The notes under the pieces are model-generated. The model worked only from the letters and a program-made list of their open reading frames with translations. It ran no database searches and was not told the origin of the DNA. Made by a program: the position numbers and the translations under genes. A stretch of DNA of 64,000 bases from Palaemon carinicauda. Lineage: Eukaryota > Arthropoda > Malacostraca > Decapoda > Palaemonidae. The stretch spans positions 52,447,859 through 52,511,858 of the forward strand of contig NC_090746.1 of assembly GCF_036898095.1 (NCBI RefSeq), in the 5' to 3' direction. Positions 1 through 9,898 of the stretch are shown here, in pieces (position 1 is the first letter of the stretch; each line of letters opens with the position of its first letter).

Positions 1-943
1 ACTCCATGCCCTAAGGGGACGGTGGCGGATATGCAAGTTTCCTCCTACTCGGATATAAACCTTTGTCCAATACAGTATTGAACGGAGAACTGGTCGATAT
101 TTCATATTGACGCAGTGGTTCTTTACAAACTATGCTTTACATGATATAGGGTGAGACCACTTTATTGGCTTGTCTGTTATTCATACATAAGTATATGTAC
201 TCTTCGAGACTTTTCCAGAGTCTAGTAGGACTCTTCCCTGTAGGGGGCAGGAAGCACTAACATGGGTTGTGGTTAGTGAAAAGATGTATGACGGTAACAT
301 CTTAGGTCTCTAGGTCTAGTTGACCGGGGAAATACCTCCGGGGAGTACAGCCCGTTTTGAGAATCCACAGATACAGTAATGCTCTGGTATACTTCCATCA
401 GGACGACATGGCTTGAGCCCAAAAAACGGATTTTGAGCGAAGCGAAAAATCTATTTTTGGGTGAGATGGCCATGTCGTCCTGATGGACCCGCCCTTCCCT
501 TTCTACGAAAGGGCTGTAGGTCCCCTCCCTACATACAGTATCTGTAGCACCTCGTGTATCGCTACAAGGAATACAGATGGCGCCGTGAGCGGCACAATGC
601 ACACTTACGAAACGGGTGAGGAGAGATACCTTGCGAGCGGCTCTCCTTTTCTTTCTCGTTTTCTTGCCAATTGACCCCTTCGAAGTGTTATCTCTGTTCG
701 GGGTGCAGATTGCCATGTGGCGTGTCAAGAATACGTCCTGTGATATTTCGCGATATCCTTGGTTCTTTTATTAGGGATATTCGCTCCAGGAGTTAGAATT
801 CTGGGTACCTTAAGGTAAATTCTCTGGGAATATCGCCGTAGTTGTAATATACCCAAGGAAGCTACCCTATAGGAACTTCCATCAGGACGACATGGCCATC
901 TCACCCAAAAATAGATTTTTCGCTTCGCTCAAAATCCGTTTTT
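1..943 (+). mobile_element. 3' end of an older DIRS-type retrotransposon
   Basis: This is the right-hand (3') part of a DIRS element that continues off the window to the left. It has the same layout as the 3' end of the intact element at 8400-9144: a leader ending in a shared motif (CTCTGGTAT), a roughly 93 bp hairpin-like internal complementary region at 394-486, a roughly 400 bp terminal repeat body, and a right terminus at about 877-943. The body (about 670-880) is clearly related to 8885-9080 but diverged by substitutions and indels. The internal complementary region carries the variant GACGACATG, as does this element's own right terminus at 885-893; the neighbouring element carries GACGCCATGG. 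No coding sequence is supported here. Confidence 0.75.
394..486. repeat. internal complementary region (hairpin) of the older DIRS element
   Basis: An imperfect palindrome begins CCATCAGGACGACATGGC and ends with its near-complement before GGACCC. Its middle holds the motif GAGCGAAGCGAAAAATC. In DIRS elements such a region is complementary to the joined right and left ends of the circular intermediate. Its right-terminus half matches 877-940 in reverse complement. Confidence 0.7.
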
Positions 944-945
944 TT

Positions 946-1306
946 GGGCTCAAGCCATGGCGTCCTGATGGAAGGTTCCTTTTTGGTAGCTTCCTTAGGT
1001 ATATAAACTACTAGATATTCCCAGAGAATTTAACCACAGGTTATCACAGAATTCTAACTTCTGGAGCGAGTATCCTAAAGGTTTCCCTTTAAGACATCGT
1101 ATAACAACAGGGGACGCATGTATCAACGCGCCACATAGCTATCTGCACCCCACATAGAGTTAACACTTCGATGTGTAGGGCGGAGAATAGCTGGGGAGCC
1201 GTTCCACAGCTAATCTCGTCCGTGGCTACTTTTGGTATTCGAGACGTAAACAAACGGGCGCCATTGCTAAATGACGTTACGTCCGTCCTCATCCTTCGCT
1301 TAGTAG
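946..1306 (+). repeat. left inverted terminal repeat of DIRS-A
   Basis: The reverse complement matches 8757-9097 almost base for base. Landmarks are the outer GCCATGGCGTCCTGATGG at 954-971, the motif TTCTAACTTCTGGAGCGAG near 1048 and CGTCCGTCCTCAT near 1292. Differences are scattered single bases plus one G-run length change near 1180. Confidence 0.85.
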
Positions 1307-3016
1307 CTTGCCTTACTAGACGGATTTTTCCCTGTGCTTATCTTATCGACTTGCATCTTAGCCATGTCTCTACCCTCGGCCTCGCCTTCTTCTGGAAAGT
1401 TGAGTACAAGGTTCCAGTATTGTTTAAATAAGCTCTGACCGCAAAGTAACTTTTACTTTTCGAGATATTTTATGTTTTTTGGCAGAGCTTTGCTGCTACC
1501 GGACCCGCCATTTTATGGCGTGGCTGTTGTTTTTGCATGCCTTATTTAGCTAGCCTCAACAGATTTTCCGGCCTCATTAACTAATCGATTCTATTAGTTA
1601 TTTAGTCTTCATAGCTAGGAACTTTATATATCGTGTTTTGACGCTATTTTATTGGTCATCGCCTGACCCCATACCAGTTCGCTAGTCTAGCCCCTAGGCC
1701 AGAGTGCCTATCATCAGTGTTCATGCATGATATATTACAGTGATCCTAGGTTTAGTTATGAAGATAGTGGCATTATTTTATGATACTGTTTACTGTGATG
1801 CAAGTGTTTTCGCCTTCAGGGACCATATAGGGGATAGGTTTGACAGTGTACCTCTCTAACCTAACCTAATTGTAGGCCCCCTATATGCTCCCTTCACCCC
1901 CTGCCTTTGGGCATTCCCTCTGCGTAGCCTTGCTCCCCCTACCACGTAAAGGGATCAAGCTCATACCAGAGTACATATCGCTTCTCTGTCCTCCCTAAGG
2001 GAATGATCCCCCCTTAGGGTTGCGTCCGAGAATGAGGAACGGCCTGCCCTTCCTCTATTGGTGAGGCTAGGTTACCTGACCTTCCCTGCATTGCGATACG
2101 TCTTCCAACCTTCCTGGTTCAGGGTGTAACATCCCTGCTCTAGGTTAGGCTTGGGGGGAGTTAGTCCTGTGTCTTGCTGAAACGGTACCCATGCACCGTT
2201 CTCAGACAGGCTGCCTACCTTAGGCTAGGGAGCGTCCTCCCTTCCTTGGTGGCCGCTTTGGTACAGAGCCTCCCCTTTGGAAGACCCTTCTTCTCCCCTC
2301 CCCACCTATCTCTTGTATGGCCTAGCCTATACTTAGGTTAGCCTATACCCAGCTGTCCCCTGTCCTACAACTCCTCCTTAGGGTGGAGTGATAGGGCTAC
2401 CTTGAGTCCCTGTGTGCAGTCCGCTCTGGTACATTTAACCTTCATAGTGTCCTATGGGGTTAACCACTGGATGCGTTTTGTCCGCAGGGGTTCTCCCCCC
2501 CTCTTGGGTGTTCCCTAGCCCTCCCTTGGGCTACACTGGCTCCCGGCTGCCTGCGGCCCCTGCCTCTGGATGATAGGGCTAGCCTCTATCATGGGTACAC
2601 CCATTCAGGTGGGATGCCTTGGGGTTCGTGTCCGTACCCCTACATCCCTCCTTCTGTCTCTTTCACTGTCCTGGTGCCGGTTCCTTGCCGCCTCTACTGT
2701 CGGTGATACCGACCTCCCCCTTGGTGACACATTCCTTGCCCCCCGGGCGGTCAGTCCTCCGTGTGCCGGAGGGCTGCCACCTCCCGTCGGCGTACAGCCG
2801 ATGGCCTACCCTCATACCTCCTAGCTTCGGTCGTCCGTCCATCGGACCGGCCCCCGGAGTGCCGGCATCCATTGCCGGTAGTCCGGTTCTGCTATAGCTC
2901 ATCCTTGTCCCTGTCACCAAGCCGGCAACCTTCGGCTGCCGGAGCCTCTGCCTCCCGCCGGCGTGCCGCCATTGTGCCGGGGGCCGCCATCCTGGCATTA
3001 CTCCTGACTTTTATAA
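1307..3016 (+). other. 5' leader of DIRS-A
   Basis: Between the left terminal repeat and gag there is 1.7 kb of C/T-rich sequence. I see no protein-domain similarity in it. The short ORFs at 2570-3165 overlap one another on both strands, as expected in GC-rich sequence. The promoter and 5' UTR of the element should be here or in the terminal repeat, but I cannot locate a promoter motif with confidence. Confidence 0.5.
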
Positions 3017-4954
3017 TTGTCTTCCCTAATGCCAGAAACTCTGCTGGAGCGGCCTCCGGCGTGCCGTCGGTCTGCCCCTTGTGCCAACAAGAAAGGCGAT
3101 CTGAAGTTTTGGGACCCGCGGAACTGTACAGTCTGCAAGGACCGCCTGGTCGAGGCGTTCGATAATCCTCCCTCAGCGGAGGTTAGGGACGCTTCTCGAG
3201 AGAAGCTACGCAAGTGGGTGCGTGGCTTCCAGAAGAACGTCACTGGACCATACCTTGCCACCGAAGACTTGAGGGCCTTGCTTTTCCCGAAGGCATCCCC
3301 AGACTCTGTGGTCCCCAAGGATCAGATCCCCACCGTCCAGATAACGGTGGAATCTGATGTAGTCATGGCCCAGTCCATGCACGAGTGTCGCCTGGATACC
3401 GACAACGCAGAACGTATGTCGGAAGTGTCGGAGAACACGGAGAGGAACCTCATGGCCGAAGAACTGGACTATGAGGAAGACCAAGTGGAATACACCGAGT
3501 CGGAGCAGGAGGTCGCTCCGCCTTCCACCCCCACCCCGACTCCTACACTGACCGATGTATCACTCCCGTCTACCTCCGCCACCCCGGACCCCATCCCATC
3601 CAGCGCCCAGGAGATGTTCCGAATGCTCGAAGCTCTCATGGACAAGAAACTCCGTGAGACACACGAATACATCAGGACCATGGGAAGTTCAAAGGAACCG
3701 AAAAGGATTTCGGTTAAGGACCTCCCGGCATGTTCGGACGCCAACCCCTGGAGGTATGCCGAGCACATGCCAATCACAACGGGCAGGATCTTCATCAGTG
3801 AGAAGGTCGGCTCGGTTGCCCTGGAAGAAGTGGAATTCTTCCCGAGTTTTGAGGCTTATCCGGACTGTTACGTCCGACTTCGATCCGAACCTGCCTCTAA
3901 AGAAGAGACCGAACCGAAGGAGGTGATTGTGTTCGATCTCCCGAAGGCCCAGGCTATGCTGGCCAATGCTGTTAAAAGTAGGGGTTTTACCTGCTCAAAG
4001 CTTCCGGCGCTGAGCAAAAAGCACCCTACCTACGTCGTACCAGACGATGCGATCCTCCCCTTCATGGAAAAGGCCTTCGCTGCGGTACACAAGGCAGTGG
4101 AAGAAGGGAAACCTTGCCCTGCACTGGAGGAGTGCAGACCCTTCTCCCTGATTGCTCCCCCCGATGTTCGACACTGGAAAGATGTCCAGCATACATTCGT
4201 GGTAGGGAAACTAGATCCTGACGTTGCTGGACGTCAGTTTAACGAAGACCTCCCGAAACTTAATGACCATCTCCTTCGTCAGGAACATGACACGAAGGAA
4301 AGGCTCGCCGCATCCATGTCCCTCCAGGTACAGCTCGACGTCATGGCCGGTGACACTAGAGTCCCCGACCACTACATGGTGCTCACCAAAACACATTTGG
4401 CGACTGTAGTAAAAGACCTGTACAGCTTCATGAAGGCTCGTAGAGCCTGTCGTGAATTCGTGTTCTCCAGTGCCACAGTGAGACACGAACCCCGGAGGCT
4501 GATTTCCTCCAACATCTGGGGTAAGCACCTCTTTCCCTCTTCCCTTGTGAAAGAGATCACCGACAAGGCCGCCACGGAGAACAGGAACCTTCTCCACAAG
4601 TGGGGCATGTCAAAGAAAAGGAAATCCTCTCAGGACGATGGCCCTCAGCCTAAGAGGAAATCCTCCAAGCCGAAACCCCAGCAACGTCAACAGAGACGGC
4701 AGTTTCCGGAATCCGCTTCTCCCCAAGTGGCAGCTCAGCCACAGCAGACCTTTCAGCTGGTCACCCAACCGGTCTTGTCACAGTCGCCGGTTTTCACCCC
4801 TGCTTTCGAGCAACAGTCGACTACCTTTCGTCCCAAAGGTAGAGGCTCAAACAGAGGTGCAGGCAGAGACGCATCTCGCCATCCCTCCAGAGGCAGAGGA
4901 GGAAGGGGAGCTAGCGGCCGAGGCAGTAAACCCTCGGGACACAAGAAGCAATGA
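3017..4954 (+). CDS. DIRS-A Gag-like protein
   Basis: This is an uninterrupted 645-codon ORF in the first position of a DIRS element, where Gag is expected. Residues 13-41 hold a Cys-rich cluster (CRRSAPC and then NCTVCKDR), possibly a zinc-binding fold. Residues 110-190 are acidic and Ser/Thr/Pro-rich, and the middle third (about 235-520) is the best candidate for the folded capsid-like part. The C terminus from about 540 is strongly basic, with Lys/Arg/Gln runs ending in RGRGGRGASGRGSKPSG, an RGG-type tail suited to RNA binding. The pol reading frame starts inside its 3' part in another frame, so the two overlap. Gag in DIRS elements is poorly conserved and is assigned mainly by position and the basic tail. 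The ORF is intact, in contrast to pol. Confidence 0.75.
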   Translation: MSSLMPETLLERPPACRRSAPCANKKGDLKFWDPRNCTVCKDRLVEAFDNPPSAEVRDASREKLRKWVRGFQKNVTGPYLATEDLRALLFPKASPDSVVPKDQIPTVQITVESDVVMAQSMHECRLDTDNAERMSEVSENTERNLMAEELDYEEDQVEYTESEQEVAPPSTPTPTPTLTDVSLPSTSATPDPIPSSAQEMFRMLEALMDKKLRETHEYIRTMGSSKEPKRISVKDLPACSDANPWRYAEHMPITTGRIFISEKVGSVALEEVEFFPSFEAYPDCYVRLRSEPASKEETEPKEVIVFDLPKAQAMLANAVKSRGFTCSKLPALSKKHPTYVVPDDAILPFMEKAFAAVHKAVEEGKPCPALEECRPFSLIAPPDVRHWKDVQHTFVVGKLDPDVAGRQFNEDLPKLNDHLLRQEHDTKERLAASMSLQVQLDVMAGDTRVPDHYMVLTKTHLATVVKDLYSFMKARRACREFVFSSATVRHEPRRLISSNIWGKHLFPSSLVKEITDKAATENRNLLHKWGMSKKRKSSQDDGPQPKRKSSKPKPQQRQQRRQFPESASPQVAAQPQQTFQLVTQPVLSQSPVFTPAFEQQSTTFRPKGRGSNRGAGRDASRHPSRGRGGRGASGRGSKPSGHKKQ

Positions 4955-6768
4955 AGTGCTTCCGGTGGGAGGAAGACTCCGCCAATTCCAGGATCGTTGG
5001 ACCTTCGATCCCTGGGCACACAGCATCGTCAAGAAGGGTCTAGGCTGGAGTTGGACTCAACCACCCCCAACCTTCCAGCAATTCTTCCAACAATCAACCC
5101 CCCTTCTGGAAGAATATGTCCTAGATCTCTTGAACAAGAAGGTGATAAGGAGGGTAAAGTCAACCAGGTTCCAAGGGACTCCGACAAACTCAGAGTCATT
5201 CTAGACTTATCCCCCCTCAACAAGTTCATAGCGAACAACAAGTTCAAGATGCTGACTCTTCAACAGATAAGGACCCTTCTGCCTCAAGGTTTCTACACGG
5301 TCTCCATAGACCTGGCGGATGCCTACTGGCACGTTCCAATGAACCACCACGCTTCCTCCTACCTAGGATTTCGACTCCAAAGGAAAAGCTACGCCTTCAG
5401 GGCCATGCCCTTCGGCCTCAACGTGGCCCCTCGGATCTTCACAAAGCTGGCGGACGCCATCGTTCAACAGCTTCGCCTCCGAGACGTCCAGGTGATGGCC
5501 TACCTTGACGACTGGCTAGTCTGGGCTCCATCGCCCGAGGATTGTTTAAGATCCTGCAACAAAGTTACCCAGTTCCTAGAACACCTGGGATTCAAGATAA
5601 ACGCGAAGAAATCTCGCCTCTCTCCAGCTCAGAAGTTCCAATGGTTAGGAATCCAGTGGAACCTTCAGTCACACCGCCTTTCCATCCATCAGAAGAAAAG
5701 GAAGGAAATAGCAGGGTCTGTCAAGCGACTGCTGAAATCCAAACGGATCTCAAGACGTCAGCAGGAACGAGTTCTAGGCTCTCTACAGTTCGCCTCAGTG
5801 ACAAACCCAGTGCTACGTGCACAGCTAAAGGATGCCGCGGGAGTCTGGAGATGTTCCGCATCCATCGCTCGAAGAGACCTCAAGAGACGGCTCCCAAACA
5901 GACTTCGGCTGCTCCTAAAGCCGTGGTCGGAAGCAAAGGCCCTGAAAAGGTCCATCCCTCTTCAACACCCACCTCCATCACTCAACATCCACACGGACGC
6001 TTCGCTGGAGGGTTGGGGAGGTCACTCCCACCAAAAACAGGCTCAAGGAACATGGTCTCCCCTATTCAAGACGTTTCAAATCAACATCTTGGAGGCCATG
6101 GCGGTCCTTCTAACTCTGAAGAAACTCTCCCCGCCTCCCTCGATCCATATTCGTCTGACCCTGGACAACTCGGGGGTAGTCCGATGTCTCAATCGACAAG
6201 GCTCAAGATCGCCCCAGATAGATCAGGTGCTTCTAATAATCTTCCGTCTGGCAGAGAAGAAGAAATGGCACCTGTCTGCAGTTCACCTACAAGGATTCCG
6301 CAACGTGACGGCGGACGCTCTATCTCGAACAAGCCCGATAGAGTCGGAATGGTCTCTAGACGCAAGATCGTTCTCCTTCATCTCTCACCAAGTCCCAGAA
6401 CTCCAGATCGATCTCTTCGCAACGAGCGACAACAATCAACTTCCTCGATATGTGGCCCCGTACTGGACCCCAAGGCAGAAGCAGTGGACGCCATGTCACT
6501 GGATTGGAACAGATGGTCCAGGATCTACCTGTTCCCTCCCACCAACCTTCTGCTAAAAGTCCTCTCCAAACTGAGAACCTTCAAAGGAACAGCGGCCCTA
6601 GTGGCTCCCAAGTGGCCCCGGAGCAACTGGTACCCCCTAGTCCTGGAGCTACAACCCACGCTGATCCCTCTCTCGGGCCCAGTTCTCGCCCAGCAAGTAC
6701 AGAAGTCGACTGTCTTCGCTTCATCATCGAAAGTCAGGGACCTTCATCTCATGATTTTCTCTCCCTAG
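4638..6768 (+). pseudogene. DIRS-A pol: reverse transcriptase, RNase H and methyltransferase-like domain, frameshifted
   Basis: The protein is spread over three frames. Frame 3 (4638-5204) carries the N-terminal RT block, starting with GGRLRQFQDRW at 4968 and ending in KKVIRRVKSTRF. Frame 2 (4997-6556) carries the RT core with LRVILDLSPLNKF, the first catalytic Asp in SIDLADAYW (residue 105 of that frame) and YLDDWL (169-174). RNase H follows with Asp334 in HTDAS, Glu366, Asp390 and Asp440 in ADALSR. After about residue 490 the similarity (DLFATSDN onward) continues in frame 1 to 6768 with the DIRS methyltransferase-like tail. The two switches, near 5165-5180 and near 6467, each look like a missing base. 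All recognisable catalytic residues are otherwise present. The breaks may be real mutations or assembly errors. Confidence 0.85.
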
Positions 6769-7796
6769 CCGTGAAGAAAAGGTTTGGGATCTCGAAGAAA
6801 AGTCTAGACTTCCTCGAGGAATACAAGACCGAATCCACACGACGGCAATACGAATCATCCTGGAGAAAGTGGGTCTCATTTGTCAAGGCAAAAAATCCTA
6901 CGGAAATCACCATCGATTTTTGTATGTCCTTCTTCATTCACCTTCATGGACAGGGCTTAGCAGCCAACACGATTTCTACTTGCAAATCGGCCTTGACTAG
7001 ACCACTAATGTACGCCTTCCAGATTGATCTGTCCAGCGACATCTTCAATAAACTGCCGAAGGCATGCGCTCGTCTATGCCCAGCACCCCCACCAAAACCT
7101 ATCTCCTGGTCTCTGGACAAGGTGCTCCATTTTGCTTCCAGTTTGGACAACGATTTGTGCCCTCTCAAGGATCTGACTCAAAAGGTTATATTTCTTTTTG
7201 CTCTTGCTTCAGGAGCCCGAGTCAGCGAAATAGTGGCATTATCAAGGGACGAGGGTCACATTCTGTTTACAGACTCAGGAGACCTTACCCTCTTCCCGGA
7301 TCCGACATTTCTAGCTAAAAACGAACTACCCACCAAAAGATGGGGCCCTTGGAGAATCTGCCCTCTGAAAGAAGATGTCTCTCTATGTCCAGTAGAGAGC
7401 CTCAAGGTCTATCTTCGTAGAACTTCTGACTTTGGTGGAGGCCAACTCTTCAAAGGAGAAACATCGGGCAGCGACCTGTCACTGAAACAACTAAGAGCGA
7501 AGATCACCTACTTCATTCGCAGAGCGGATCCTGACAGTACACCCGCAGGTCATGATCCTAGAAAAGTCGCATCGTCTCTGAATTTCTTTCAGAGTATGGA
7601 TTTCAAAAGCTTCAAGAGTTTCACAGGATGGAAATCCTCGCGTGTTTTCTTCAAGCATTACGCGAAACAAGTGCATGAAGTCAAACATTTCGTGGTAGCC
7701 GCAGGTAGTGTTATGAAACCTGCACCTAACTCTGCATACAACAGTGAGTTACTTGGGACTCTAACTCCTCGGGTGCCTATGTTGACCCTCACGTGA
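6450..7796 (+). CDS. DIRS-A tyrosine recombinase
   Basis: This 448-codon ORF overlaps the end of pol in another frame, as is usual in DIRS elements. Residues about 1-105 probably overlap pol without forming a domain. A SAM-like core-binding domain follows (about 115-215, with STRRQYESSWRKW), then the catalytic domain. I see the first catalytic Arg in ASGARVSEI (R257), the H-x-x-R box in GHDPRKVA (H368, R371) and the nucleophile Tyr in FFKHYAKQ (Y404). No stop or frameshift interrupts it. The enzyme is expected to integrate the circular DNA intermediate in place of a DDE integrase. The true start codon is uncertain; a later Met could be used. With Gag it is the best-preserved mobile-element gene in the window. 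Confidence 0.9.
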   Translation: MWPRTGPQGRSSGRHVTGLEQMVQDLPVPSHQPSAKSPLQTENLQRNSGPSGSQVAPEQLVPPSPGATTHADPSLGPSSRPASTEVDCLRFIIESQGPSSHDFLSLAVKKRFGISKKSLDFLEEYKTESTRRQYESSWRKWVSFVKAKNPTEITIDFCMSFFIHLHGQGLAANTISTCKSALTRPLMYAFQIDLSSDIFNKLPKACARLCPAPPPKPISWSLDKVLHFASSLDNDLCPLKDLTQKVIFLFALASGARVSEIVALSRDEGHILFTDSGDLTLFPDPTFLAKNELPTKRWGPWRICPLKEDVSLCPVESLKVYLRRTSDFGGGQLFKGETSGSDLSLKQLRAKITYFIRRADPDSTPAGHDPRKVASSLNFFQSMDFKSFKSFTGWKSSRVFFKHYAKQVHEVKHFVVAAGSVMKPAPNSAYNSELLGTLTPRVPMLTLT

Positions 7797-8582
7797 TACA
7801 TAGTGAATTCAAAGACACCTAGTGTTTTTCATAGACTGTTCTTCTCTCTCAGGTGAAATGTCATAGTCGTCACATGAGTGCCGTATGCCTAGTGCATGGT
7901 GTGTTTTTCTTTTAAAAGACTAATGTTCCTCTGGAACCCGTGCTTTCTAATAATTTGAAATTTCCTTTCAGATTCAAGAGCGAAGTCTTTCATTACTATG
8001 TACATTATAATTTTATTGTAAATACTTTTACATACCTTATTGCATTTATTACCATATTCTGCAATTGTGAAATAAAAATTTCTATTTTACTTACTTGTGC
8101 GTCTCAATCCGCTCCTACTTATACTATGAAATACATGGTTGTCATAGTTTCATTATCCTTCCCCTTTTCCTCTATAAAACGGATGAAGATAATGGGGTCA
8201 ATCCCTATTATATACTCACCCTTGCTATGTAATATTCCTAACTGAATACTTACTTGCGCTATACCTTCGAGACCAGACTGTTCTCCTTATAATATACAGT
8301 GCTTAACCACCACTTGTCTGTTTTTTGAGAATGTTCCTATACGAATAGCAACCATTCTGTCTTGTCTCCGAGTTCTTCACGTTCTCCCCACAAGGTGGGT
8401 AGCCCTTCAAGAACCACTTTGATCCTCAGCATGGTCCGTTGGGACTTCTCTGCCAAGGGGGGCAGGGAGTTTCAGCCCCACGGTACCTCTATCAAGATTA
8501 CCATGCTTACTCTATTCAAAGCCCTCGGCACTTACACTAAAGGGGAAAATCTACCACGATACATTGATTCTCTGGTATTCTT
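7797..8582 (+). other. 3' untranslated region of DIRS-A
   Basis: AT-rich sequence lies between the recombinase stop codon and the internal complementary region. It contains AATAAA-like motifs (for example near 8071) that could be poly(A) signals. The short ORFs at 7940-8245 and 8362-8604 show no recognisable domain and are not annotated as genes. Confidence 0.5.
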
Positions 8583-8674
8583 CCATCAGGACGCCATGGC
8601 TTGAGCCCAAAAAACGGATTTTGAGCGAAGCGAAAAATCTATTTTTGGGTGAGATAGCCATGGCGTCCTGATGG
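8583..8674. repeat. internal complementary region of DIRS-A
   Basis: An imperfect 92 bp palindrome starts CCATCAGGACGCCATGGC and ends with its complement. Its reverse complement equals this element's right terminus (9081-9144) joined through a T run to its left terminus (about 944-972). That is the DIRS hallmark thought to template the circle junction. Confidence 0.85.
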
Positions 8675-8756
8675 ACCCTCCCTGCTACTTCGTCCAGCCT
8701 TTCAGGTCCCACCCTGTCCTGCTATATCATGGTGATCGGCAAGCAACTGGCTTCAG

Positions 8757-9144
8757 AATGAGGACGGACGTGACGTCATTTAGCAATGGCACCCGTTTGT
8801 TTACGTCTCGAGTACCAAAAGTAGCCACGGACGAGATTAGCTGTGGAACGGCTCCCCAGCTATTCTCCGCCCCTACACATCGAAGTGTTAACTCTATGTG
8901 GGGTGCAGATAGCTATGTGGCGCGTTAATACATGCGTCCCCTGTTGTTATACGATGTCTTAAAGGGAAACCTTTAGGATACTCGCTCCAGAAGTTAGAAT
9001 TCTGTGATAACCTGTGGTTAAATTCTCTGGGAATATCTAGTAGTTTATATACCCAAGGAAGCTACCAAAAAGGAACCTTCCATCAGGACGCCATGGCTAT
9101 CTCACCCAAAAATAGATTTTTCGCTTCGCTCAAAATCCGTTTTT
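8757..9144 (+). repeat. right inverted terminal repeat of DIRS-A
   Basis: Inverted copy of 946-1306, about 98% identical by eye over the shared part. It ends with AAAATCCG and a run of five T, after which the non-LTR sequence begins abruptly. Confidence 0.85.
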
Positions 9145-9744
9145 AATTCTAATAACCCTCTAGTTTTAAAGATTTTAGAATGGCTTTTTATTATTGGACG
9201 GAGAGGTATAACAGTTCAATTTTGTTGGGTTCAAGCAGATGTAAGTGTGTCTGGGAATGAGAAGGCAGATTCACTGGCTAAGAAGGCTGCATCCGAGTTG
9301 CTGCCAAGAAGGTATCCCATTCCCTGTAATGATTTCTTACCTGACATCAAGAAATTGGTTTGCAAAAAATGGCAACAGCAATGGGATAGCCTAGATGGCA
9401 ATAAAATGCGAGAGGTAACAAATGACATATCTCCTTGGAGGTATATGATGCCCCGTAAATGGGAGACGTCTCTTTGTCGTCTCCATATTGGTCACTCTCG
9501 GTTGACACACGAGTTTCTGCTGAAGGGCCAACACCAACCGTATTGTGAGGACTGTTTAGTACCAGTAAGGCATTTGTTGACCGAATGCCCCAATTGTAAC
9601 AACTTAAGGAATAGATATTTGTTTGAGGCTCGAGGTGAGGGTGGCAGGTTCAGCCTTGCCAAGATTCTTGGAAATGATGTGTCCTACCATGCAAGGGGCA
9701 TTTTTAGATTTATTTCAGAAGCAGGTCTTCTGAAAAATATTTAA
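9145..9744 (+). pseudogene. non-LTR retrotransposon ORF2 C terminus (RNase H and tail), 5'-interrupted
   Basis: The frame is open from the DIRS-A boundary at 9145 to a stop codon at 9742. It reads into the last part of an RNase H domain: FCWVQADVSVSGNEKADSLA resembles the usual WVPSHxGxxGNExAD box, with its final Asp present. After that comes the Cys/His-containing tail of I/Jockey-type elements: LCRLHIGHSRLTHEFLL, then YCEDC, HLLTECPNC. The N-terminal reverse transcriptase is absent. The most economical explanation is that an older DIRS copy inserted in the RNase H domain and DIRS-A then inserted at that copy's end, so the missing part should lie left of the window. A 5'-truncated insertion is the alternative. 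The visible reading frame has no internal stop. Confidence 0.85.
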
Positions 9745-9898
9745 CTTTTATGACATTCAACTTTTATGATTTTAATTGAATACTCTTTTATTTTTTATTT
9801 TATCTTATTTCTTATTTTTGTATACATAAATTAAATGTTACCGGCGTCAATGACCTTAGATGTCAGGATGCCTGAAAACTTTAAATCAATCAATCAAT
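9745..9898 (+). repeat. 3' UTR and tail of the non-LTR element
   Basis: AT-rich trailer ending in a conserved block (ATGACCTTAGATGTCAGGAT) and a short tetranucleotide tail of ATCA units (AATCAATCAATCAATC), the simple-repeat 3' end expected of a non-LTR retrotransposon rather than a poly(A) tail. Confidence 0.75.

Larger units (their letters stand above)
944..9144 (+). mobile_element. near-complete DIRS-type retrotransposon (DIRS-A)
   Basis: An 8.2 kb element with the full DIRS plan: inverted terminal repeats (about 946-1306 and 8757-9144), a long GC-rich leader, gag, pol (RT, RNase H and a methyltransferase-like domain), a tyrosine recombinase, and an internal complementary region at 8583-8674 just inside the right repeat. 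By eye the two terminal repeats differ at about six positions over some 320 bases, which suggests a recent insertion. There is no target-site duplication, as expected for YR-mediated integration. The left end lies in a run of T directly after the terminus of an older DIRS element, and the right end lies in a T run followed by non-LTR sequence. Pol is interrupted by two apparent one-base frameshifts. Confidence 0.9.

Noticed and set aside
273..728. 151-codon minus-strand ORF in the older DIRS terminus
   Set aside because: It runs through the hairpin and terminal-repeat body, has no domain similarity and arises from palindromic non-coding sequence.
1853..1872. CCTAA repeats resembling the arthropod telomere unit
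   Set aside because: Only two or three units inside the DIRS-A leader, too short to be a telomeric tract.
2570..3165. Overlapping ORFs on both strands before gag
   Set aside because: GC-rich leader sequence; mutually overlapping frames with no recognisable motif.
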